Positions 49,976 through 61,330 of a stretch of DNA of 64,000 bases are shown piece by piece. The DNA comes from Aphelocoma coerulescens (lineage: Eukaryota; Chordata; Aves; Passeriformes; Corvidae), in contig NC_091020.1 in assembly GCF_041296385.1 (NCBI RefSeq), positions 29,654,001 through 29,718,000 of the forward strand. Reading direction: 5' to 3'. Position numbers and translations under genes: made by a program. Under the pieces are notes generated by a model. It ran no database searches. It was not told the origin of the DNA and was given only the letters and a program-made list of their open reading frames with translations. Within the stretch, counting starts at the first letter, position 1. The number at the start of each line of letters is the position of its first letter.

Positions 49976-52900
49976 TTTGAGATGAGGTGCTGTCTCCATA
50001 GCAGGTAACAGGTGAGGTTAAGTTCACACCTTTGTGGATTGCTTTATGTTTGGTTTTTTTTTAATCTGTGAAATCGGCAAAGCATCACTGAGGTTTTTAT
50101 GTATGAGAACCAGCATATCCAAGCAGTAAAACTTGTCTCTGATGAAGAGACAGCTGGTAAGACAGACTAGGAGTAGTTCCAAATCCCTATTAGCCATAGC
50201 AGCACTTCAGACTCAGGCTCACAAAGCCACATGCCAGGTCTGCTGATGTTTGCTTTGAACTCAGGTATTCCAATTTTAGTCCAGGTAAGAATCCTTTAGT
50301 ACTCTTGCCTTCAGAAAGGGAGTCATTTTCTGCACAGGTGAATGGGGTTTCAGATATGGTTTCAAGGACAAAGTGATTGCAAAAATCTGTTCCCATCTTG
50401 ACTGGAATGAAGGTGCTGTTTGTCTTTCTGCTATGGTAGGAGGATTGGGAATTGTGGAATGGGAGACAGTGCAAGCCAAATGCTTGAGCATACGAAGGAA
50501 AATAAGTGTAAGGGCAGGTTTAAATCCTACTTCATTCAAGTTTCTCTATATTACACTGATTGAGATCCTATATACTGTTTGTCTTGTGTAAAAATGTATG
50601 GGCATATAAGGGACTGAAGATAGAACCTCCAAGGGCCTGGAAGGCAGCCTGGATGGGGCAATAATAAGACACATCTTATTAGTTTTGGTATAGCTGACAT
50701 GGGTCTACAGATTTGAGGCTGATTTATTTTCTTTTCATGAAGTTGCACTCTACTGTAAACACATCTTGCAGAATAATGTACGTCTCTGAATCTTTTTTTC
50801 AGGCTTTAGCAAATGCCTTATTACAGCTTTTCAAAGAAATTAAACATTTTGTTCCCTTATGTCACCCATTGTGACACATTTAGATAGCTATCTGAAAGCC
50901 AGATTTTCAACAAGCAAATATGCTAAAAGGCTACAGAAATATGTAGACATTTTATGAAAGAAGTATCATGAAGAGGGTTTGTTAAGGGGAGTGGTATCCA
51001 ACTGTGTGGAAATAATTTCTATTTAGTAGGACAATGGCATTTGCTAATTAACTGCTGTAAATTCCCTTTATGTTTGGCTGTCTATTTATTTGCTTGGTAA
51101 CATAAAGGCAACCACATTCAAAGTTCTGAATAGCCAGCTGGCTGCTTTTCAAATGTACAGCCTTTGAAATTGATTTGAAGCTCCTTTGTGTGGTAAAACA
51201 AATATAAATTGTTGACGTACTGATGACACTGCACAAACTGCATTTTTGTGAAAGAGCAGAAACAATTATTTTTCCTTCCCCAAAATGAATCACCAGGATG
51301 TAAACCTAAGCAGGATCTTTTCTGGCTGGAGTAGAAACCTTACATTAGGCAGTGTTTTTTCCAGGGGTGACATTTGTGATTCACATTTTTTGTGAGCTGA
51401 TTCATCTTTCTCATACACTCAGTTATATCAACAATTTAGTAATGGGTTTCTAATTTTTATCATTAATGTAGAACACAGTTGTCTTGAAGTGTATTGCTTG
51501 TATTGAGAGATGCTTGAGTGGTTGAAGAACTGTCTCAGTTTTGGAAGCTGGAAGCTGGAGTGTGTGTACTCTCAGGGGACTCAGATGAGGAAGTGCAATG
51601 ATGTGATTGAGCACTGTCCTCTCTGGTCATCTAAGACCACATTTTCTTACTGTTACACGTAGAAAAGAGTCTGTCACCATGAGTCAGTCAGTAGTTCATT
51701 AAACATTTTATTATTCTTCTGTCCTGAGGTTATGTTGCTAGATATGACCTACTGTTTTTCTGGTCCTGACACTCCAAGTTGTTAGTAACTTAGAAAATCC
51801 TTTGTGCAGAATGTTTTTATAGCCTTTTCTGTGTTTTTTTCCTCCTCAAATTCTGTGCAAGGTGTTTTTGGTATGCTAAGTTAGATGAGTTAATCCAAGT
51901 CTTCAAACCACAGAGTTGCTGCCTTCTGATGTTTATTAAGGAGAGCTACCAAAATATTTACCTAAATACCAGCCAGCTATTCCAGCTCACCTGACTTCAC
52001 CTGACAGTGCTGACCTATAGTATAGTGAAAATTTTGGCCATTAACTTCAAAGCTAACTGAGGCATGTCTGTATTACTCAGATGAGCTGTACCCTTGGCTA
52101 TTTCAAACCATTCTGTAGTGGTTGCATAGGTGGTGTACACATCTTCATTTCTAATCTATGTTTTATGACATCTTGACACTCTGAGGACACTTCCAGCTCT
52201 ACATCCTCACACAGAGTCTGTTTCCTTTTTTTTAAAGGACAGGGCAGCGAGAGACTAATTTGATGTTGACCTTATCCTTAGAGTGACAAAATGTATTTCT
52301 TCTTACCCTGCTCAGATTTGGCATTGAGATAATGCAGACAATGATGTTTTACTGAAACTAAAGCCTGTAAAGCTTCTGAACATGCAGCAATATTTTATAT
52401 GAAATGTGAGGCATCATTTTTAAGGTACCTCCAGCTGACATGTATTACAACAACCATACTGCATAATGCAAATGGTGATAGAGCAAATTCCCTCAAAGGT
52501 ACAGTATATTAGGCAGTCAAACACAGATCTTGGCTCTCTCACAATCATTGGACTCTCAGGGATATCACTGCTGAACTTGCTTCAGCACTAATGCTTTGTG
52601 GCATTTGAAGGACAGGGATAATCTTTCTCAGTTACTCTTGTCCGCACACAGCCTTTATTAGAACTTAAGCATGCAAATAAAGATATGGATATGCTTTGCT
52701 GAACTGGGAACACAGAAGAGGAGGAGAAGCTGTTTTAGCTCTTTCTGTGTTCTCCTTTGGCTGATTGAAATGAGTTAAGAGAGCCTTGCAATCCTGTACA
52801 GTTTCCTGGCTGTCACTCAGGTGGGTAAAGGAGAAAGGATTTATTAAGACTAAACCTCTCTCTGATTGCCTGCAATCAGGAGGAGACAGTGGAAAAGGGA

Positions 52901-54118
52901 CCTTCTGAGAGATCTAAACCTGCAGTGCTCTATGACTTCTTTTGTCTCACCTCATGTAATTATGCACATTCCTGTCACCTACTTCCTAGGGGAAGATATA
53001 TAGAGCTGAGGAGGCTGGAAGTATTATTTATGTTAACTATCACTCATAAAAACAATGGCTAACTTGACCTCGCTGGACTAGGCCTGACTGTCTCTTATCA
53101 TAAAAATATAAACATGTAATTGAGAAACAGTTTTTCATTCCAAGTATAGTTAAGGTCAACTCGGAAAGGAAGAAAGGCTGGAAGAGAGAAAGTAGAAATT
53201 TGTTTAGCATAAGCCTCCTGCTATTTATTTACATACCATATGCTTCCTAATGCACATTTGCACCGGGTGATTTTATTTGGATAGACAACTGAAACATCAA
53301 AAAAACAACAGTTTCTGCACAGTGAGAGGCTTCTATTACAGCAGCTTGCTATCTACTGCAGAGTTCACTTCTCAGCTGAGCAGTTTTGAATGCAATACGA
53401 AGAGAGAATGCTGGCGCTTAGTTTCATTGTCACAATATTGAAAATCACCACAATTCATAACTCTGCTCATTTCCCTTCCTTTAAAACAGTTCCACAGCTT
53501 CCAATACCACATTTTAGCTTAGTGTCCTGAAAAATACATTTATGCAAATACTCTGTCTGCTGACTGTCAGTAATTGTTTCTGGACCCATCTGCCTACTGC
53601 AACTGCATTACTTATGTACAATGTCCAAAAGTTCACCCTTCCTACCAAGAGGTAGTAACTTATTCTCGGTAGTATTCTCTACCAAGAATAGAGGCAGGAA
53701 GCTCAGATATTTGAGAGAAAAGCCAGCAGAGCTGAACATATAGCTGTTCTGTCCCCTAAGCAGCCCCTAGTCAGGGGACATGTCACCCAAACCTGGCTGC
53801 AGCACATGCTGTTTGTCCAGCTGACGTGGCAGGGAACACAGGAGGAAGGAGAAGGGATTATCCAGGGAGTTATTAGAGATACAGAGTGAAGCTGAGGGTT
53901 ATGTGAGGGGCCTTAGAGGGTGAGTGTGTAGAGATTTTAGAAGACCTGTGGATTTGGGGAAGGCTTATGAGTGATGAGGCTGTAGGGTTAGGGAAGAATT
54001 CAGAAAAAAATCTACTGGCTTGTTTTTCCTTTCTCCTGCTTTCACTTCTCTTTCTCTGTAACCTGCAAGCAAGAGATGTTTCTGTACCTGTGCCTAAGAA
54101 TGGTGGGACTTTATGATA

Positions 54119-54180
54119 CAGGAATAAAGGGATTTGAACCCCAAACCTTTGTCTTGCAGCCAAAAGCATTCTGTAGGTAT
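54119..54180 (-). pseudogene. tRNA-like relic, possibly tRNA-Cys(GCA)-derived
   Basis: On the minus strand there is a T-arm-like gggTTCAAATCcc (54129-54142) that fits the internal pol III B-box pattern. It is preceded at about the right distance by an anticodon-loop-like ctGCAag inside a partly paired ttttgg/acaaa stem, which would read as Cys (GCA). The D arm and A box are not convincing and the acceptor stem does not close. It is therefore not a functional tRNA gene. It could be a decayed nuclear tRNA-Cys copy, the head of a tRNA-derived SINE, or a chance resemblance. Confidence 0.3.
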
Positions 54181-54999
54181 ATTTTACTGTACCTATAGAA
54201 ATGGATAGTTACATAGTTTCTAAATATGCTTTCTATTTCCTTGAAAACATCTGAAAGCTATGTTCACTTGAGCATAAAAATGTGTTTATTAAGAAGGAAG
54301 TACTTAAAAAGAACTATAGGTTAGTTGTTTTGGGTTTTTTCGTGTGAGAAAGGACAAGCTAGAGGGATGCACTGAAGTGACAGGGAAAGAAGCAAAGCCT
54401 TGTACAGTTACATAATTAAACCATTTTGCTCAGTTCTAAGTGGATCTGTGATTAATTTCATTTTCCTGAAGTGGGGCTCAGGTCGTCAAAAGATGTCAAA
54501 GCAGAGCTTTGATACCCATTAAACCTCTGTAAAGAAATACTGCTTTGCAAATGTTTGCCACTCCAGTTTTCAATGCTGCTTGTCAGCTGAAAATTAGCAA
54601 CATGCACAAAAGCAATTGCTAACTTAGCATCTCTGGGCCTTCCTAAATTCACATTCAGGTGAAGAACCTGATTATTTTTTTCTTTTCCATATACATTAAT
54701 ATGTTTTTCCTTGCATCATGTAGGAAGACTCTGACTGGTACAAAAGAGAACTCTCTGTACTGTTATCTAAGTGCCTTAAGTACAATTTCATAAATGAGGA
54801 ATGTTTGTTCTGAGTGGCTAAGTGAATAAAACTTGGAACTGCTGTGCTGGAAATTGAGTTTGTAATGCGAGCATTGCCAGGAGTGAACAATGTGCATTCC
54901 AAACTTTCTGCTTTGTAGGGCAAGAGAAATGAGATCTCTTCAATGTGAAGAGCTTGATGTGGACAGAGCAATCAATACCAGTCAGTGGCAATGCTGAGA

Positions 55000-55043
55000 G
55001 GAGAACTCCTGTCCTCCCACCGGAGGACTCCCGTCTTCCAAGC
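55000..55043 (+). repeat. Diverged 22-bp tandem duplication
   Basis: Two adjacent 22-bp units (55000-55021 and 55022-55043) match at 17 of 22 positions and share ggag-actcc and gtc-tcc cores. It is a small local duplication in a GC-richer patch. Confidence 0.5.
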
Positions 55044-58000
55044 CACAGGGAGGACAGTAATATCTGCTGTTACTGTTTCCAGAGATGATGTTGTGTCTCT
55101 GATGAAAAACTATTTAGCAGCAGCTTGGAGCATTTTCAGGCTTCAATTCAACAAAATATTGACAAATATATTTTAGGCTCATCATTCTGCAACAAAGCAC
55201 AACAAAGCAGTCGTTGTGTCCCACTGGAATGTGTGTTGAGAAGAGCAGCCACTCTACCACCTTAGGGAGAAACAAATTCTATCTGATTAAAATAAACACC
55301 CTGTGCAATAACAATGATAATTATGGATACATTAATTAGCTGGTTACATAAGTTGAATTCTATAAATTTCATTAATGTGCACACTTGCATTATGACTCAA
55401 AAGATCAGGATGTTTCATAAATATTTCTTATTCAGACACATTCAAAATATTACTCTTTCCATCATGATAAAGAGGTTTACAGTAATTTGAGTCAAATTAC
55501 CTATTATATAACAATGCCTGGTTTCACTTTGCAGGAAGTTAAAATGATTTTGAGAAATTTACATTTGTGGGGTAAAATCAGCATTCCCAGAAATGGTTTA
55601 TATATTGTGCCAATGGTGGTGATAAAATTAAGGGATTTTAAAATATTTCTTTGGGAATATTAACATATTTTTTTCTTTTAGCAAGAACTAGAAATGCTGA
55701 TTTATTCCACTTTCCCATGCTGTGCGTTCCTTCTGTGTGCAGCTCCGTTTTTTCAAAAGACCAGTCTCAGGTGGCTCAGGACACCTGCACACCTGAGACT
55801 GGGATTGTAGCTGCACACAGGAAACAGGCTTTCTGGTGTGGTTTCCTCCAAAGATAATTCAGCACACCAAAACTTTTCTGTAGCCAAAGACAGAAGGAGG
55901 GGACTACAGGGGATGAGCCTCAAAACCAGGCTACTGTGCTTGACCAAAATGCAAATGGAACTTTATGGGTCCCCTTCTTTCTGCTTTGCTAACTCCCCTC
56001 TGCTCAGCTCCTATAGAAATTTGTGCAACACTTCCATCCAAAGTATTTATTGACAATTACACCTACAATGAGAAGTCTTTGGTTTGATATCTGTGCCTCT
56101 TTTGATCTAGAAATTATTTATGAGATAAACTTCATTTCTGTGTTGTGGTTTTCACCACGGCTGTAAAATTTAATTAAATGGTAATAAGAAAGATCAATAC
56201 ATGCCAAGTTCTTTGTAGCAAAAACGTTGTTTCTTTTGTATTCTACAGTGTCGTTTTTCATATTAAAAATCATTTTACTGTGAAAAAAAATTGTTATAGA
56301 TAGGTGCCAACAAATTTCTTTTTAATCTTTCCTTTTAGATAAAAGCACAAAAAGAGATCTTTATTTAAAATCTGTTTTATGGGAGGTTGGAGCATATGCC
56401 TAATAAAATTCTTCCTGGATTGCTGTCCTATATGCTTAGCTTCAGATAGCAAAGAATGTGTCCTGAAGTTATAAACCCTCTGAAACAGGGAAATAAAAGG
56501 GTATCTAACAGACTATTAAGTACAGGGGTAGTATCAAGCATAGCTTTAATGCCATAGAGATCTCACCTTTTAGGAAGTTTCAATGCACAGTGATATGAAT
56601 TTTAAGTGTGGTAGTCAAGTGCTTGTAGCACATATATGGTCAGACTTAAACAAAAGAAAAATCTTGTTGGTTTTTTTTTTACCCCTACTTGGAGTGAAAT
56701 ACAACCCCAAAATTCAAGAAATAGACCTTGAAAATTAGCATTACATCTTTATTCAATGTAAAAGCTAAAAATTGAAGTGAAGAAATTCTCAGAAAGCTAA
56801 GTATTTAAATTAAGATGTTGAATTTTTGAGAAATCTCAGCAGAAAAACCTTATTTTTTGCCATAAAAGAGAGCTAAATTCATTTAGGATCCATAATGCTC
56901 TCTGAAGACCTCTTGAGTGGAAGAAGCACTCAGAAACGAAAACCAAAACCACACAATGCTAACTGCAGCTTTCCAGTGAACCTCAGGTCACCTGTCATCT
57001 CTGTCAAACTCCATTTTCCACTGCACTGAAGTGAATAAAACAAGTGGTCACCATAAAAATGCCTTTAATATGGCAGTTTCAAGTGTCATTAACCTCTGTT
57101 CCATCTGCTTAAGGAGAATGTGGCTATCTAATTGCCAAGAAAGTTGTTACACACCAAGCAGCCAAGCATGTAGATTTATCATATAGAATCTGAAAAAAAC
57201 CAGCTCTCTTGATGTTTTACTGCTGTTTGTTGAATTTGTAGGAATTCCCCCAAAAAGTGATTTGTAAATTCCTCATTTGGGGCTTAATTCATATAGAGAA
57301 GGTGAATAAGCCATGGAAAATCAGAGGGTTTAACAGTGGCATATAGTTAATTGTTTATTGTTGACTCAGGGGTTAACTTTTCTTCAGGAACTTTTAAACC
57401 ATAAAAATCTGAAAGCTCTTTAAGCAGTAGGTAGGTATCATATTTTCTTTACAGATGAAGACAGAGGTGTGGCAGTGATAAATCATAGATGAAAAAACAT
57501 ACACAGTAAATTGTGTAAAGATCCAAGTGTTATCTCCTTGTCTTCTTGTCTCTGTACACACATTTTTACCTCCTATCCTCCTCCACTCTTTTACTGTTCT
57601 ACTCTTCAGTTCTTTCCAATTTAAACTTCCCCTGTTTGTTCAACTTGTTGGATCCTGAACACTTTTGAAAAGGCTGTGTTAGGAATTTTTTAAGTTTAGC
57701 ATTAAGAACTTAAAGAAAAGGAAAGATCTTGGAAAAGATTCAGGACCGACTTTGTCAGCTGCCTCTAATGTACACTGGATTTATTTATCTCTCTGTTACT
57801 TTATTACTAATTCTCTCCCAACTCAATTTGCTAAGGAATAAGGATGGTTTAGTGAAAAATGGGAAAAGGAAGGAAAACCCCATGAAATTCTATGGATGTG
57901 CAGGGAACTTGAGATGAAGCATTCCTAATAAATATCTCTTTAGACATTGCTTTTGCTGAAGACATTAAATGAAGCATCCCATGTTCTTTTCCCTGCATCC

Positions 58001-59612
58001 AGATCAGAATTTTAAATAGCTATAAGTAAAAATACCTCATGCCCCAAATAGTATGAAATGTGCTGTCAACATATTCTGGTCTGCTGTCTGGAAATGTTCA
58101 TAAGTTAATAAAATTGAACTGATTTGCTTCAAAGGTGTGATGTTTTGACATTCTTGGCAAGATCAGTAAGTCAGATTGGAGTTGCAAGAGTTTAGCTTCA
58201 GCTTCTCTGAGTGCAGAGCCAAAAAGCAGAATTGGAACTCCTTTTAAATACCTAATAATCAAAGGAACAACCTAAGAAGTTGAATTATTTTTCTTTTTTT
58301 TTTTTCCCCCCACATATCTCATAAAATATAAGGAAAGGTATCCCAGAAGAATTTTTTTTGAGAAAGTTCTGAGTAGAATAAATTGAATGAAGCATCAAAG
58401 ATCATGTTTTGGCAGAATGTTTAGTATAATATAAATTACGGGAAAATATTTTAGGTAGGATGGAAAAGAAATATTTGTGGTCATATACATAGTCATAGTC
58501 CCAGGGATTAAACTTTTTTATCAAAATATTTAAAAGCAATAAATCTAATAATATAATAGAATTGACTGATACTATTAAACCAAGTTTCTGATTCTGCAAA
58601 AATCAGCTACAGCAGAGACATACCCATAATTGCTATAACTTCTGAATAATTTGTTTGTAACTGTATCTCCATACAAACAAAAATGTATTTAGAAAAACAT
58701 AATTAAAAAGCATAAATAGAAGCCTTTTGAGTGCTCATTTCTCACTTTGTAATGATTAAAAATTTGGGTTGTTCCAGCGTGCTGGTTTATTACAAAGCTG
58801 CATTAAAAACTTATGTTTCCTGAATTAAACTGTGGTTTATTAATACTTTCTAGAAATAAATATTCTTATTTATGAAGAAAAATCTCTATATTTCATCATG
58901 CAAGTAAAGCAGCAGCTTTTAAGAGAGCACTGAGTTCAACAGATGTGTGTAGCACATACCTGGTTGGCTGTGAGTAAAGTTATAATGTCTAAGATTTTAA
59001 AGTTATTTTGGAAAATATCAGAATATTTCTTTGGGTACCATGGCTGAAATGTCCTTCTGTTGAACTACAGCAGAGTAGGTGTCTGTACATTTCAGAGCAT
59101 TTATATTTGAACAGAGTGATTGAACTTACAGCACTGTATGCTTTGAATTAAATGCACACTCATCAAAATAATTAAAGAGGAATTGTAAGCTGAAGTGAGC
59201 ACTGGTGGGAAGATGCAGTTCTCCTTTGTGTACTTGTCATCTATATGAGATGCAGTACTTGAATGTAATTTTCTCATTTTGAAATGAATATTTAATTAAA
59301 TTACTTTAGAAATACTTATAGTTAATGAGCAAACTCAATTTGCCAAAAGTGTACTCTCGGAATATTTCTGTGACATTCCAAGCTTGAATCCTCATATGCA
59401 AGTATTATGCAAACATAATTGCTTTGGCAAGTGACCTTTGCCATGAGTTGTTTTGTAATGGAGCAAGGTTATTGAATTGCCTAGATTTTTAGGGGTTTGT
59501 TGATTTTTTAGCAGTGGTTTCTATGACGATGTTACACATAAGACACGAAGACTAATTGCTGACAGTAAAAGCATCTGCAATTGTAACTGGTGCTTTTCTG
59601 CATTTTAAAATG

Positions 59613-59668
59613 TCAGGAAATGAGACATTTAAAATTTTTTAAAAAATTTATTCGTTAGCATTTCCTGA
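59613..59668. repeat. 56-nt symmetric imperfect palindrome
   Basis: Outer arms tcaggaaatg (59613-59622) and catttcctga (59659-59668) are exact reverse complements. The perfect 18-bp palindrome aaattttttaaaaaattt (59632-59649) sits centred between them, with 9 unpaired bases on each side. The shared centre makes a cruciform plausible on paper. Confidence 0.6.
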
Positions 59669-61183
59669 AATGTGTTTGCCATGGATGGCAGCTCATCTTT
59701 TCCAGTAAATGTGAGAACTGTGATTGTGTCCAGCTTTTCTTTTCCAGCTGTCACTAGCAGAGTGTCATAATATTTAGAGATACACTCTATACCTGTCAGA
59801 GTTTGTTACAGTTCAGTGATGCATGATGAAGTGTGAGGGACACAGTCTTCCTACACTACTCACGGTATAAATGCAGTGATGATACTTCACAATGACTCCT
59901 TGCTCAAGGTCAGTACAAAGAAACTCATCTGTGGTGCTCAACAACTCACTTATTAATTGCTGAGTTCTAGAACTCAAGGCCAATTTCTTTAACATGCCTA
60001 TAATTTTATGGAAAGATTCCTGGGTCTTTATGAGAAATGCAACAAACTTTTGTAACAAGTGCAATTTTTCCATGCAAATTCTTTAAAAAGGAACTGATTT
60101 AATCATCTGAAATTATTTCCTTGCTCAAATCCTTTGAAATGAAATGTGATAGCAATAAGCTTTTGCTATTTTACCTGAGGATTAGTCCTGCTGGTATTTG
60201 AAGATATAACTGAAAGGGTACCTCTGACTAATACTTGCTCTGGTAATTTTTATAACACTTTGAAAAAAAATTAAAACTTGCTAGCTAAGGGATTATTATA
60301 AGCATATAAGAATAATATACACCTAACTCATTAGCTTTATTCTTCCATTTTGCTAAAATATGCAGTTTTAAGGCTTTAACACCTCAGGTGCTCTTGCCTT
60401 ATTTTGTGAATGCCATTTAAATGCATGCTAGTGGGAGTTATTCCATTAGAATATTTGCATGTGCTACTTTTCCAGTTGCTAATTATCTAATAAAAATACT
60501 TGCTAATTTACAGATGTTCTGTTGCTGCACTGTTGTCCTGAACCTTTCTTTCTCCTACACTGTTCCCTTGAAATCATAGGGCCATAAAGAAGGTATGACT
60601 AATTGCATTACTAGTGGCATATTGAGGTGTTTAGATCCTTCAAAAGGCTTCTCTTTAGTTATTTCTTTCATCCAAACAAATACATAAAAATATCTCAATT
60701 TTCTGCTAAAGATCTGCAACTCCATAAAGTTGAGCAACATTTTCTTTTGTAAAAAATGCTGTGTAAATCACACAATAGAAAAATTCCTTCACACAGAACA
60801 GTTCTGAGTAGAAGGGAGTTTTGAAAATCTGAAAGTTGTTATGAAAAAAATACCTTTAAATGACAATAAGAGTGAAGAAGTTTTGTGCATTTTCTGAAGA
60901 GTACACATCTTTGACAAGCTCTTCATCAAGCTCCTGGGTAACATGTCTCCAAACCTGCAAACGAATCAGTGTAGCAGATGCCCTGGTGCAACGGTGCTGA
61001 GGTGGCTGAGATCCTCTGAGTAGACTGTCTACTATTGTGCATCCTACTCACTTCCAAGTGTTAAAATTCATGGCACTTCTGGGGCAGTGAGGGGGCGTGA
61101 CCCTCCTGATGGTTTTAGTCATCAACTGTCTCCTGTCTTATATTGCAAGATTTTAGAGGAAGACATCATCATGTTTTCCTGCT

Positions 61184-61330
61184 GTGTTTTGGGGTAGGGT
61201 TTACTTGTTTGGTTTGGGTTTTTTGTTTGTTTGAGGGTTTTTTGTCTGTGTGGTTTTGCGATTAGTTTGTTTGTGGGTTTTTGCTTCTTTCTTATTAGTT
61301 GTTGTTGCATGTTTGGGTTTTTGTTTTTTT
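61184..61330 (+). repeat. Long G/T-rich low-complexity tract
   Basis: Nearly 150 bp is strongly biased to T and G on the + strand, with repeated TTTG and GGGTTT units and at least five runs of three or more G. The overlapping minus-strand ORF is Lys/Thr/Pro/Gln-rich by composition only. It is the longest such tract in the window. Confidence 0.75.
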
